A model generated the notes under the pieces. That model searched no databases. It saw only the letters and a program-made list of their open reading frames with translations, and had not been told where the DNA came from. Positions 11,118 through 22,210 of a stretch of 64,000 bases of DNA are shown piece by piece. The stretch covers positions 4,555,534 to 4,619,533 of the forward strand of contig OX595986.1 in NCBI GenBank assembly GCA_951394045.1, read 5' to 3'. Positions within the stretch are counted from its first letter, which is position 1, and each line of letters begins with the position of its first letter. Origin of the DNA: Nitzschia sp. DOCU1 (taxonomy: Eukaryota > Bacillariophyta > Bacillariophyceae > Bacillariales > Bacillariaceae). The translations under genes were made by a program, and so were the position numbers.

Positions 11118-12497
11118 TTACTTTTTATAGGCTCGCATAAAGAGAATCAAAAAGTTCAATATTAAGAACGTCTTGATGATGAGCGGCCGATTGCCCTTTT
11201 TGAGCGTGTACAGAGTGGTCAATTCCTCTTGGCCGGCTATAATATCGGAATGCGCCGCCTCGACATCATCCTCGATCTTTTCCAGTACTTCTCCCTGTTG
11301 ACTTATCAAACTCGACATTTTGCCAAAGAGTTGTCCGAGTTCACCCAGCATGGTTTCGGCCTGTTGTGCATCATTTAAGCGTTGTTGCGTTTCGCGCTGC
11401 TGTTTGCGCTGTTGGATTTGTTGATGAACCTTTTCTTCCTCCTCTTCTTGTTGTTGTTGCATACTATAATCGAACGTAGTAGTTGTTGTGGAAGCGACTG
11501 TTTCTCCCTTGCGCTGTCGCATGCCAGTGCCGCCGACAATTCCCATGGAGGACGGCGACGCTCCATACCCGCCCCCACCATATCCACCGCCATAGCCGCC
11601 TCCCCCGTAATACGAAGACGTTGCCGACGACGTTGGTGCCGAAGAGAATCCATTCTTCGATACGGCAGAAGCAGTAGCCGTATTCGCTGTTCCATTGGAA
11701 TAGTGGCCATTTGAGCTCACACTAGAATGAGGAGCAGCAGTACTAAGTGGCCCATTGGCTGGCGCCGTAAAGAGTGGGTTGTCAAACAAGGGCGTCGCTG
11801 TATTGCGCGAGGCATTGTGCCGCCGAGGCCCCACATTTGTTTTCTTTTTCGCCTTTGGATCCACTAGTAATTTCTTTCGTTGTTGTGCTTGTTCGGCTAG
11901 CACGTCCCCCCTGACTTTGAGACAGGACTGCAGTTGCGTCGAATAATGATTGGCGACTTGTTGAAACCACTGCACGACGAATTCCCAGTGCCGTGTGGCG
12001 TGCTTCGAGCGGCGGCGCGTCTGCAAGAGCTGCTGGCAAAAGTCGGTCAACTCCTGAGTGTCCTGCTCTAATTGCTGCACCAATGTCGCAATTTCTTGCG
12101 TCGGATCGTTGGTGTGGCCGCGTCGTCGCACCAATACTTGCAGCTGTTTCAGTCCATACTCCATAGCGCGCAGTAACGTCAGGCCTTCTTCTAGTATGAG
12201 AAGCGAAGGAGGTGGAGGGCCAGTGGTATCGGCAAGTTGAAAATCGGGCTTGGGAGGGGGCGGCTGGTCAGGAAATTGCTGCTGATGAGCTTGGAGCTCA
12301 ATCTTCCACGCGGTTTTGCAACAAGAAAGCAACTCATTGGACCGCGAGACGGCATGATTGAATGACGTCGATGTAGAGCTTTCGCTGCCATGGGAAGGCA
12401 CCATCATTGCATAATCGTTTGATAGTGAGTCTATTGAGATATACTCGTATCGTGTTGTTAGTGGACAATGACCATCGTCCCGCCCGCATGGTGCCAT
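11118..12497 (-). CDS. Qa-SNARE, syntaxin-5 (Sed5)-like
   Basis: Single exon, 459 residues, ATG at 12497. The C-terminal quarter carries the diagnostic part: a SNARE coiled coil at about 365-430, with the register ETMLGELGQLFGKMSSLISQQGEVLEKIEDD and the central zero-layer Gln in the LISQQGE segment. A basic linker and one membrane span at about 438-455 (FLILNFLILF) follow, ending in a short basic tail. ELGQLFGKM...QQGEVL is most like syntaxin 5, which drives ER-Golgi and intra-Golgi fusion. The N-terminal part has helical, Gln-rich stretches suited to an Habc domain. The linker is unusually long and low complexity, with a GGYGGG-type tract around 295-310 and a Gln/Glu run just before the SNARE motif. 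Confidence 0.8.
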   Translation of the reverse strand: MAPCGRDDGHCPLTTRYEYISIDSLSNDYAMMVPSHGSESSTSTSFNHAVSRSNELLSCCKTAWKIELQAHQQQFPDQPPPPKPDFQLADTTGPPPPSLLILEEGLTLLRAMEYGLKQLQVLVRRRGHTNDPTQEIATLVQQLEQDTQELTDFCQQLLQTRRRSKHATRHWEFVVQWFQQVANHYSTQLQSCLKVRGDVLAEQAQQRKKLLVDPKAKKKTNVGPRRHNASRNTATPLFDNPLFTAPANGPLSTAAPHSSVSSNGHYSNGTANTATASAVSKNGFSSAPTSSATSSYYGGGGYGGGYGGGGYGASPSSMGIVGGTGMRQRKGETVASTTTTTFDYSMQQQQEEEEEKVHQQIQQRKQQRETQQRLNDAQQAETMLGELGQLFGKMSSLISQQGEVLEKIEDDVEAAHSDIIAGQEELTTLYTLKKGNRPLIIKTFLILNFLILFMRAYKK

Positions 12498-12902
12498 CGT
12501 CTTGGTGCGTTGCGGCAGAAGGGGGTGTTTCTTTGGGGCTGTGGCGAAGAAGTGAGAGGGGGGTTGTCGAACCCCCCTAATTAGTCAAATGACTCGACCG
12601 AGTCGTCAGTTGTTGTGGCATTGTGCCTACTGTAGCGGATTGCTCAAAACTCGTCCTAGTAGAGTACTGTCTGTACTGTACTTTGAATGATACTGGTATC
12701 TATGATACGTAATGTCCAAGCAAGTAGAAACGAGTTACTTCAGTCAGATGTGGAACTAGTATCGTAGTAGCAGGAATAGTGTATGTAGCAGGCAATGCGC
12801 CCATAAAAAATCGCTGTAAAAGTTGTATTCTATTATTAGTATGAAACTATCTCAAGATGCGCGTACCAGCTTCCATGGATCATTCACAATCGCTTGCGAG
12901 TA
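12498..12902. other. intergenic region
   Basis: About 400 bp between two minus-strand genes. It carries the SNARE promoter and the 3' flank of the armadillo-like gene. No coding frame or RNA gene was recognised. Confidence 0.4.
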
Positions 12903-14677
12903 CTAGAAGGCGCCTAAATTGCGAGTCCCCAAAGGCAAAGAGCCCGACTTGCGATTTGGTGAGGCAAACAATGCTTTGGCTGGTAGTCCGACAAACGTGC
13001 AGTCATTGGACCCGTGGGTGGCTGGGGAGAGATTCTCGTCTGCGCCTTCTTCCTCGTCAAACGCCTGCTCGCGTCTATCAATGTACGAAAGCAAAGCTTC
13101 CGCTTTCGCAGCGACCTTCTCTGTTTGAGACGCGGAGAGGTGGCCCAGCCATTCCTTCAATCTTTTGTCAATGCCAAATTCGCCTTCGGCTTTCTTTCCA
13201 ACAACTGCCCCAATAGCCTCCAGAATCAGGAGAAGAACTCGTTGCTGCTTCACAGTTTTCTTCATGTAATCCGTAAAAGACTCAAGTACCTTAGCACGTA
13301 CTAGCTGGCGCACTTGTTCGGGGCTCCCGCGAATGCACAGGTTCGCGAGCGCTAACAATGCTGCGGCACTCGTGATGTTCGTTCCCCCCTGAGCAATTGC
13401 CAGAATTTCGTCGACAAGGTCTGCATTTTCTATCAACAGTGTGATCTGATTTGGGGTCCCCTTCATCGCCATGGCATTGACGAGTCTACAAGCTGCAAGA
13501 ACCACACTTCGATGTTCCGTGGGCTTCAAGTACTCAACAATATGCTCTGGTGCTTTTAAATCGAAGGCAATGAGTCGGTGCGACTCGGACACTTCAGTAA
13601 CGTTCTTAAGGCATTCCATAGCCGACCGCTTTGAGCCATTTGTAAGACACGGCCACCTGTTTTTGAGGATAAAAACAAGCTTGTAGACAACTTCAACGGG
13701 CACAAGAGCGCAGAGCTTCTCATCGGCCGATAGGTGCTGAAACACCTGGACAAGATTGCAACCAGCTGATGCCAATTCATCACCATTCTTGAACTCATCG
13801 ATCCAGTAGCAAACGTCTGTCAACAGATCGTGCAAATATTTTGCTACACCCTTCGCGTGATGGCGAAATGTTTCGCAATGGCAAAGTTGGGCAAGAGCCG
13901 ACGTGGCAGTGTTTACCACGGAAGGTGACCACGGTTGCTCCATAATATTGCTCCTGAGAAAAACATGATACATTCGAACGTTAGATAAATAAAATGTCAA
14001 ATCGAATAGACTCATCGTTCAAAGCTTACAGAGATGAGAGGGCGATGCCGAAGTTGTCCCCTCGGTCCACAACACGAGTCACGCTGCAGAGTTTCTCAAA
14101 ACAAGCCAGAGCATTCTCCCGAAGACGTGTCGAGGATTGCGGCGACAAGTAAAAAAAAAGTTTTACCATGAAGATTTCAGCCAAGTATTCGGCTTCACTG
14201 GTCCCAGCGATCTTGGTGAGCACACGAAGTATATTGACTTTCAGATCGTCGGTGCATTTGGGCAAAGTTTCCACGAGGAGGACCACACCACCGTAAATTT
14301 TGATGTCACTGGCCACACGGGATGCATTGTCTCCAGCTTCACGTAGCACTTTGTCGAAATACTCGACCGATTCCATGGCTTCGATTGGCGATCGAAGTGC
14401 TGCCAAAGTTTCCGTAGCCCATGCTATGGGGGTTTGTTCCAAGTCCCCCTGTCTCTGAACAGGTGCACAATAAGTCGCCAAAGGCGGGCCACACCCCGAA
14501 CAATCGGGACGAACAGTATCAATCTTACGCCGCTTTCGCAACGACCTGTCGATGACACATGGACGTTCGTCGTCTTTCAAAAAAGAAATGCACGTGAGAT
14601 GAAGCGTCGAAAGAACAACACAATTATGAATGCGACAGTTTGGAGCACTCACCTCGAGAATGTTTCATCGTAACCAT
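12903..14677 (-). CDS. armadillo/HEAT-like helical repeat protein
   Basis: Three exons, 14677-14653, 14573-14030 and 13953-12903, restore one frame of 539 residues. The first exon codes only eight residues (MVTMKHSR) and ends at a GTGAGT donor. Near residue 18 is a basic cluster, RSLRKRRK, that could be a nuclear signal. From about residue 60 to 480 the protein is a run of helical pairs with the Leu/Ala spacing of armadillo or HEAT repeats, for example SAAALLALANLCIRGSPEQV and AACRLVNAMAMKG. The tail is acidic (FDEEEGADE) and then disordered. It lacks an importin-beta-binding domain, so it is not a second importin-alpha. It is most likely a scaffold or adaptor; partners cannot be inferred. 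Confidence 0.7.
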
Positions 14678-15292
14678 GATAGGAGTCAATGTGAGTACGA
14701 AATGATGTATCAAGAACGATGGAGCAATCTTGCAGCTGTGTTTGGAAATGTGTTCGTGGTTTTGCTTTTTCTGTGTCGGTGTTGTGTGAGCAGATTGAGG
14801 GCCGACTGTCGCTCCGAGAGCGATGCAGGCGGTTCTGGCGACTCCAACACGACCAGTCCCAACCGACAGCGTGCGCCGGCATGGTAGGGTGGCCGGCGAC
14901 TTCCTTACGTAGAAAATGTACGTAAAAATTAATGTGGAAGAAGTTGAATCTCGCGTGACTGAGAAGAAAATCTCAGCTTGGCGACTGTACGCCAAAATCC
15001 AAAAAATAGATGAGCGATGCCACTCGTACCTGGTATCGCACGTTCGTTGTCATTGCCAATCTCGGTGACTGGAGTGCGGACGGACGATTTCATCGTCTGG
15101 TAGCTAGCTAGCCCTTACTTGTCCAAGAAAGTCTCTCGCGACGGCTGAACAAGTCCTCCGAACCGACGATTGCGAAACACATTTCTTTTATGCGACGAAC
15201 ATAGAATTGGTGCACGTCATGCGTGGTAGGCGGTCTTGGACTCCTTGGAAAGTATTCATCTACTTTAAATCCAGCGTGGGAAGCGTCTGGTG
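14678..15292. other. intergenic region
   Basis: About 600 bp between the armadillo-like gene (5' end) and the 3' end of the secreted-protein gene at 15293. An open frame runs upstream of 14677 but has no ATG before MVTM. Nothing further is supported. Confidence 0.4.
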
Positions 15293-16285
15293 CTACGCAT
15301 CCGCTACCACGGCAGTTTCAAAATCGATCGAATACCCGCCTTTTGCCAAGATCGCCGCAAACTCTGCAGGTTCATAGGGATAATTGATTTGGGCCATTTC
15401 TTTTGACACACCAAAACGAGCCTTTCCCTTGCATTGAAAAGGCGGCCCAAGATCTGCCGAAGTAGGTCGGTTGTCTTCACCCGAACGTACGGCCTTGCGG
15501 ATGGCTTTCCAAAAGTCCTCTTGTGCTTCGGGTGCCAAGAAGGCAAACGATTCCGAGTCGACGCCATCTTTACCATCGTTAGCGGCGCTGCACGAGTCGC
15601 TGGAAATGACGCCAGCCCATGTAGCTAGACTTTGAGCAAAGTTTGTCACCTCAGTGCCATCTTCCATGGTGTATAATACGGGAGACTCCACATGGCTGGT
15701 GGGATTGTACCAGGCAGCTGTGACAATTGGAAACGCAATATAGTTCGAGTCTGTTTTGCCTTGCTTGGCAATTTCATGTTGCGCAATATACTTGACAACG
15801 GGGCTGGTCTCTCGCACGGTCAAATCAACCAATCCCAAATCCGGAGCGATGGATAGAAATCTGGGTTCCTTCATTAAAATCGTAATGAACTGCCTGGTAT
15901 CCACAAGATAGATCCAATATTGATTTGCGTGCTCGTAGCATCCGCTTGGATAAACATTGCAGTTGATGAGAGGCTGCCCGGGTTCTGGCGTATATTGGCG
16001 CCAATCCGGTTCCATAACATCTAGAAAGGATTTGTAGCCTCGAACAAGAGCACGGCCTAAGAAGACAGCTTGCACTTCGTCGTCCTGACCATGGTGATAA
16101 TCCAAATTCTTGTGGTCAGGAAAGCCGGCTTGCAATCCTCCCGAGACCCCAACGATGATATATTGCTGGCTGCATTCAAAAGCGCGAGAGCAGCCCAAGA
16201 TGAATGAAAACATTATGTGGAGAACTAACATCATCGACAAAGATTCGCGACGTAAGCAGTTGCGGGGGCAACCTGGATACTGCAT
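15293..16285 (-). CDS. unknown secreted or endomembrane protein
   Basis: Single exon of 330 residues from an ATG at 16285. A second pair of methionines at residues 18-19 (MMLVLHIMFSF) starts a good signal peptide ending near CSRAF, so the true start may be there. The body is a globular domain rich in Tyr, Trp and Pro. It has several cysteines (INCNVYPSGCYEH, SSDSCSA, QCKGK), which suggests disulfides and a luminal or extracellular home. AF at the predicted cleavage site recalls plastid presequences, but the following residues do not look like a transit peptide. I do not recognise the family. It is divergent from the hydrolase gene at 16977, about 690 bp away. Confidence 0.6.
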   Translation of the reverse strand: MQYPGCPRNCLRRESLSMMLVLHIMFSFILGCSRAFECSQQYIIVGVSGGLQAGFPDHKNLDYHHGQDDEVQAVFLGRALVRGYKSFLDVMEPDWRQYTPEPGQPLINCNVYPSGCYEHANQYWIYLVDTRQFITILMKEPRFLSIAPDLGLVDLTVRETSPVVKYIAQHEIAKQGKTDSNYIAFPIVTAAWYNPTSHVESPVLYTMEDGTEVTNFAQSLATWAGVISSDSCSAANDGKDGVDSESFAFLAPEAQEDFWKAIRKAVRSGEDNRPTSADLGPPFQCKGKARFGVSKEMAQINYPYEPAEFAAILAKGGYSIDFETAVVADA

Positions 16286-16976
16286 GGTCGAGGATCTTTT
16301 CCAGGGAGAGCAGAAGTAACTGTCTTTATGATATGCAGATCCAGTCAGATTGCTGGTCTACCGTACTCGAAGAACTACCGGTAGGTCTCTGAGAATCTGA
16401 GACAATCGACTGAAGTCTCGGTTGCACCTGAGCACTGGATGCAAGGTGACCTTTTCTCTTGCGACGACGATGACGACGACGACGTTCAAGGTCGGGACGA
16501 TCTTTTTCGGTCATCCTTCTTGGACACGGGGTTGGGATTGGTTGATGTGCGTCACTTGATTTGTTCTACTTTAACAAAGATATATTATGCCCTGGTCGCA
16601 AACCTCCGTTCGCAAACCGAGAAGCAACACATATTGATGGCGCTCTCAGCATTCCAACTTCCGCCAAAGATCGACGTTCTATGCTCTTCCCGCCCCCTCC
16701 TCATTCATCATCAATTCTGCTTCGTTCCTCCTTCCGTTCGTCGCCAAAGAACAGGATACTTCTTGTTCTCACCGAAGACGAGACGCGCGCTGAATTAAAA
16801 GCGGGAGGACGAGATGCAAGACACATGGCCATGACGCGGATGCTCATTTTTGTGAAAATTCTGGAACATCTATTGTCAAAAGAACTGAAGGGCAGCTACC
16901 ACCACAGTCAGTAGCCAGCAAATAACACACTCCCTTGAGCTTCAGCAGCTGCACCAACACGAAGGCGGCGATAAAA
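16286..16976. other. divergent promoter region
   Basis: Between the secreted-protein gene (-) and the first isochorismatase-like gene (+). Open frames here are low complexity, including a GAC repeat coding Asp near 16463-16484, and look like chance. No gene is supported. Confidence 0.4.
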
Positions 16977-17756
16977 ATGAGCAGAATTATTACTATTCCG
17001 ATGGAGCCTCGAGAGGCTCTCGTTGATTTCGATCATACTGCGATGGTGATTATCGATATGCAACGGGACTTTCTCGAACCCGGTGGCTTTGGGGACCTTT
17101 TGGGTAACGATATCAGCAAATTGCATCGAGCTATTGAGCCTTGCAAGAATATGTTGAAAATTTGTCGGTCGCTTGGGATGCTTGTAATCCATACTCGCGA
17201 AGGCCATCGCCCTGATTTGGCTGACCTCCATCCTTTCAAGTTTCAGCGGCCGGGAAGCAAGAATCCAGGTGTTATTGGAACCGAGGGCCCAAGTGGTCGA
17301 ATAATGGTCCGTGGAGAACCCGGGCATGATATCATACCGGAGCTCTATCCGATTGCAGGAGAACCTGTTCTTGACAAGCCCGGAAAAGGAAGTTTCTACG
17401 CAACAGATCTGGAATGTATTCTGAAAGCCAGACAAATCACAACGCTTCTAGTTTGTGGCGTCACGACCGAGGTCTGTGTTCACACGACCATTCGCGAGGC
17501 TAATGATCGTGGGTTCTTCTGCATCTGCGTCTCTGATTGTTGTGCATCGTACTTTGATGAGTTTCACAGTATGGCCCTCAAAATGCTTGTAGCTCAGGGG
17601 GGCATCTTTGGGTACGTTATCGAATCGACGCCCCTGATAAAGTACATGGAAAACCTTTTAAAGGATGGCGGTGACGAGGATTTATCGAGTGGTAAGAATG
17701 TTCCAAGTTCTTGCGACAAGGATCAGTCGTTTCCAGCAAAGCGATCTAGATTTTAA
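16977..17756 (+). CDS. isochorismatase-family cysteine hydrolase, copy A
   Basis: Single exon, 259 residues, ATG at 16977 preceded by AAAA. The full isochorismatase-fold triad is visible: D27 in VIIDMQRDF, K137 in DKPGKGSF and C167 in GVTTEVCVHTT. The VTTEVCVHTT and [10 protein letters not shown] motifs match the branch that includes biuret and ureidoacrylate amidohydrolases and nicotinamidase relatives. An amide C-N bond in a nitrogen-salvage compound is the likely target, but the substrate cannot be read from sequence. A C-terminal tail of about 35 polar residues (DGGDEDL... to KRSRF) is an extension. A related enzyme lies 570 bp away on the other strand, so the two genes are convergent. 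Confidence 0.85.
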   Translation: MSRIITIPMEPREALVDFDHTAMVIIDMQRDFLEPGGFGDLLGNDISKLHRAIEPCKNMLKICRSLGMLVIHTREGHRPDLADLHPFKFQRPGSKNPGVIGTEGPSGRIMVRGEPGHDIIPELYPIAGEPVLDKPGKGSFYATDLECILKARQITTLLVCGVTTEVCVHTTIREANDRGFFCICVSDCCASYFDEFHSMALKMLVAQGGIFGYVIESTPLIKYMENLLKDGGDEDLSSGKNVPSSCDKDQSFPAKRSRF

Positions 17757-18322
17757 TAAGATTTGCAGGCAGGAGGGCTAAATTTGCATAGCAACAATGA
17801 AATCGGCACTACTTCTTGAGCGACTCTATATCAGTGTTTCGGAAGGGAAAACGGCAGTACTTAGTGCACCGCGTTGCGGTTCATCATGATATCTACGAAT
17901 GTTGTACCAGAATGCCTGTTTCAATCGCTAAAAAGTTTCTAGAGAGCAGTGGAAAACATTCAGCAAGGAGATCTAGATATAAGTTGATAGAAGCCACTAC
18001 AATACTTGGTTGATGCAATGAAACTCTCGGAAGTGGCAACGGTGCCAAACGCCTACAGGTGCTAGCGCGACGAACGAGATTGGCAACAGGGTTCGTCCAA
18101 GTCATAGATGACAATGACATTATCTATTTCTAGTCGTGTAGGAGGTCTAGAGATTTACAGAAGCGACTGCTCTTAATTCAATAAACATGGGGTCACGGTG
18201 CCAAACGCACAGGCGTGCGTTTGATTCAAACTGCCGGGGCCGCTTGATTCTAACGAATGGTAGTGGCGAAAAAGGATCATCCTCGTCAAGCCAAGACTGC
18301 TAGACTTCACAAACAAGTAATA
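17757..18322. other. intergenic region with possible gene-tail fragments
   Basis: Two stretches, about 18010-18055 and 18188-18212, resemble the 3' coding end of the neighbouring copy B gene (around 18335-18380): all share GGAAGTGG or GTGCCAAAC-type words. They look like decayed fragments from local duplication. No open gene remains. Confidence 0.35.
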
Positions 18323-19085
18323 TTACTTGAGTGCCTCGATGAGCTTTTCGGAAGTGGTGACTGCGCCAAACACACCACCTTGCTTTTGAATCATACTGAT
18401 TGCCGCAGCATGATTAGCTGGATCCGTCGCGGCACAGCAATCTTCCAACAATAGACATTCGTAACCCATATCATTACCGTTCCGCATCGTCGTGTGTACA
18501 CACACGTCCGTCGTCACACCAGCCAAGATGATATTGCAAATGCCTTTATTGCGTAAAATCAAATCCAACGAGGTTCCGACAAAACTACCTTTTCCTGGCT
18601 TGTCAATGACAATTTCAGAGTCCAACGGCGCCAGCTCTGGAATAATCTCCCAGCCTGGTTCACCCTTTACCAATATCCGACCACAGGGCCCACAAGTTCC
18701 AATACCAGCTCCGATTTGCTGGGATCGCCATAGCTTGTTGGGTGGGCAATCCGCCAGGTCGGGTCGATGGCCCTCTCGCGTATGTAACACATGGTATCCT
18801 TTTTCGCGAAAAACTTTCAGCACATTCTGGATCGGGACAATGGGAGCACGCGTCAATGAAACATCGTATCCCATCGAATCCACATAGCCGCCTTTGGAGC
18901 AAAAGTCCACTTGCATATCCTGGAGATCACGTTGGAGCAACATGTCAGGGATAAACGCCGCGTCGACGACTCAAATGACAACAAGGGAACATACTTACGA
19001 TGACGATAATGCAAGTGTTCTGGGGGGTCAGATTGCCATTATATGGCCACTTGTAAGGAACGCTGTCAACGTACGTTTCCGTCAT
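18323..19085 (-). CDS. isochorismatase-family cysteine hydrolase, copy B
   Basis: Two exons, 19085-18999 and 18919-18323, separated by a 79-bp GTAAGT...CAG intron, give 227 residues. Exon 1 codes 29 residues ending CIIVI; the intron falls just before the catalytic Asp (DMQVDF, residue 30). The Lys (DKPGKGSF) and Cys ([11 protein letters not shown]) of the triad are present, as is the [12 protein letters not shown] motif. It is clearly a paralogue of copy A in the motifs but diverged elsewhere and has no C-terminal extension. The spliced model fills the otherwise missing first beta strand, which supports it. Probable amidohydrolase of the biuret/ureidoacrylate type; substrate unknown. Confidence 0.85.
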
Positions 19086-19862
19086 GGTGAGGTATTTCAG
19101 CTTTTTTTGTTGTCGAGCAACTATCGATGATGACATTACTACTAGGATCCGACTTTGACGACGGAAGATGGAACAACTCATGCGGGACGTCGATGTTGGC
19201 TTTTTTGGATCTTTGCGCACGCGTCGCCGCCGAAAAAGAACTTCAACTATCATCACAAACTTCCGTCTTGATCTTGCGAGGTTTACATAGGGCAGTGAAA
19301 GTCTGCAGTGAACTGTGCGCGCTCTTATTTCCCGATAGTGGACAAATCCCGATAGTGGACAACTTGTGTTCTCACATTCGGATGTTAAGAAAGACAACAA
19401 CTAATGGGGATCACGGTATACGTAGAAATGTGTAAGATTGGTACATGGGAATGAGTATTCTACTCCTTAAACATTCTACATGTCCAATCATGGGGCATAT
19501 TAGGAATTTCATAAGCTGCTCCTATGCCTCTATTACCGGATTGTACGCCTTATAACAATGACGGCAGCAGGTCTTCTTTCCGCAATCACAGTATCTTCCG
19601 ATAATTTTTTGGGAAGAATGGACCGAATGACATGCTCTCCTGTGATTTCACTTGTCGGTGCGCAAAGCAAGGCTGGATCGTTCAACCCAAAGGGTATCCG
19701 TCGTGTTCTGTTGACTTTCGTCGTGAATCTCGCCGCTGGTTGCCAGGCAGGAGGGGGCGAGTTGCTTTTGTCGAAATCATCACACTTTTTCTGTTGGACG
19801 ACGACCATCACCTCTCTTTTCGGAAGAGCTTCAAAGTATTTCCCGCAACATTTTCATCCACC
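19086..19862. other. upstream region of permease copy 1
   Basis: The part from about 19405 to 19862 is a diverged version of the flank upstream of permease copies 2 and 3, sharing GGTATACGTAGAAATGTG and the TATCTTCCGAT...GGGAAGAATGG block. It is therefore the permease promoter and 5' UTR. The part before 19400 has a short open frame without recognisable features. Confidence 0.5.
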
Positions 19863-22210
19863 ATGGCTGAAGCCCCAACAACGACGGAGCAGCCCAAGCT
19901 CCCCATCCCGCAGCTGATTGTCAAGGTGCGAAGATAAAATCCGAGTTGTGCTGATAGAACCCCTTGTCGTCGGTTGGCTCACCCCTTCGTCTTTTTATCT
20001 TTTCTGTGTTGATAGCACATCAAAGAATTCTTCGCTGGTCTTTCCATGACTGGAGGAGATTTGGGCTCTCTCTCCCAGCTTTTCTTTGATAACTTGTCGA
20101 CCTTGCTCGGAGCGTTGTTCGCCACTCAGGCCCTGACAACGTTTGGTGACATTGCTGTTTCCAAACAAACCATGGATGAATACGTCTGGGGAAAGATCGT
20201 TCCCGGTGTCGGAGTTACGCTACTTGCCGGAAACGTTTACTACTCCTGGATGGCGATCCGCTTGACAAACTCGTGTGGTCGTCAGTACACCGCTCAGCCC
20301 TAGTAAGTATCGCGATGACGACTGCATTTTCCTCATTTGGAGGTCCCCCCTGTCAGTTATCTCACTCGACGTTGTACCTGATTCTATGATCAACAGTGGT
20401 CTGAACACCCCCGCCGCCTTTGCCTTTGTCTTCAACGTAAGTTGCCAAAAAGTCGTATGCTCAAGAATGCTTTCCACCTGACGTCGTCTAACGCCGCCAC
20501 CGGGCCTACTTTGCAGATCATTTACGCTGTTTTCTTCGCCGAGGGGGGTGGGGATGAAGCTTTCATCAAGGGATACAAGGTTGCCCTTGCTGCCAACTTT
20601 ATCACTGGGCTTATCTCGGTTGTCCTCGGATGTTTCGGCCGTCTGATCCTCAAGGTTGTCCCTCCCGCCGCGCTGCTCGTACCCATTGCTGGTATCGGCT
20701 TTGCCTTCTTGGGTATCGAACAAGTCTCGTACAGTATTGCAGCTCCGATTGTTGGTTACTCTGCAATGATGTGGGTGTACTTGGGATGGTATGCCGGTGT
20801 CCGTGTTGGATTTGGAAACTGGCGCTGCCCCGAGGCCCTTCAAGTTATTTTGATCGGAGTAATCTTGGGATGGGCGACCGGTCTCAGTAAACCCGAAGAT
20901 GTCACTTCTGCCGCCAAGCTCGTCAAGTGGTGGGGTCCCACGTGGACTGCTGGAGACATGTTCAGTGATTTCGGCCTCGTCACGGATTACCTCGGTATTG
21001 TCATCCCAATCGGAATTAGTGCTGCTGCGACTACACTCATGTGTCTGGTGTCTGCGAAAGAAGCTGGGTAAGTAGATTGTGTGCCCCTGATTTGTTTCAC
21101 GTCGGTCGCCGATAATCGATCACTCTCTGACCGTCTACTCTGCATTTTCATCTGCGTCCATCAACATAGTGACCCTTTCCCGGTCCGCGAAACCATGATT
21201 GTCGACGGAATCGGGACCTGCATTGCGTCATTCTTTGGAAGCCCTTTCGGAACTGTCGTTTACATTGGTCACCCTGCTCACAAGGCCTCTGGTGCGAAGG
21301 TCGGATACTCGCTTGCCAACGGTTGCATTTATTTGTAAGTTGGGTTTCAGTTTGTTCTGGTTGCGTTCGCCTTACTGGCACATTGCTCACTTTTGCGATA
21401 CTTTGCAGCATCCTGTCCTGGTTCGGTGTTTTGGCCTTGATTCAATCCCTTGTCAACCAAGCTACCATCGGTCCAATTGTACTATTTGTTGGACTCATGG
21501 TCAACCAGGAAGCCTTGGACTTCATGCCCAGCCGCCACTACGCTGCCTACGTGATTGGTTTGTTCCCGTCTGTCTACGACTGGGTCACCAACGTTGCAGA
21601 TCGTGCTCCACTCACCAACGATGGCACATATAACACCAACTCTCCCGGAACAATGGGCTGGATTGGTGTGTTGGCGTGGAAGCGTGGCGCTCTATTGGTT
21701 TCTATGCTTTGGGTGGCGATGCTTGTCAACGTCATCGATCGGCAGTGGAAGATTGCGACTATTTGGGCCACCATTGCGGCTCTCTTTGCCTGCTTTGGTA
21801 TCATTCATGTACCCTCAGCTGGCTTCAAGAACTTCGATGCTCCGTTCTGGGAGCAGTGCGTTGAAGGACCAGATGGAACGGCGGAGTGCTGGGATTTCGC
21901 TGAACAGTGGATGTTCATGTTGTCGTACTTCGTTTTGGCCGGAACATTTACTCTCATTGGTTTCGCCGCCAAGTTTGACAGTACCATCGAAGAACCCATC
22001 GATGACGAATCTCGTCATGCTTTTGACGACTGGTTCAAGGAAGCCAAGATTGATACCACGGTGCACCGCAATAAGCGCATGTCTGTCGATGATGCCAATG
22101 CCATGAGCTCCGTTGATGCTGAGAAGATGTTGAATAACCTGAATAAGGCGAACGCGGAACCCGAAAAGTCGGAGGAATCCGACAAGGATGCTGCAATGGA
22201 GGAAGCTTAA
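19863..22210 (+). CDS. NCS2/AzgA-like permease, tandem copy 1
   Basis: Six exons (19863-19925, 20016-20302, 20397-20436, 20517-21067, 21170-21334, 21409-22210) join in frame to 635 residues. The protein is a multi-pass membrane transporter with many hydrophobic helices from about 25 to 550. The segment DGIGTCIASFFGSPFGTVVYIGHPA has the shape of the AzgA (hypoxanthine/guanine) and xanthine-uracil permease families, so a nucleobase or similar anion is the best-guess substrate. The tail from about 560 is charged and cytosolic (Glu/Lys/Ala-rich, with KRMS). All introns begin GT and end AG. This copy differs from copies 2 and 3 at several residues upstream of about 21555 and is nearly identical after that point. 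Confidence 0.8.

Noticed and set aside
14678..14995. Longer N-terminus for the armadillo-like gene
   Set aside because: The frame is open but contains no ATG before the MVTM start, and the sequence is not protein-like.
16439..16798. 119-codon frame with a run of Asp
   Set aside because: The Asp run comes from a simple GAC repeat; the rest lacks protein-like character and lies in a promoter region.
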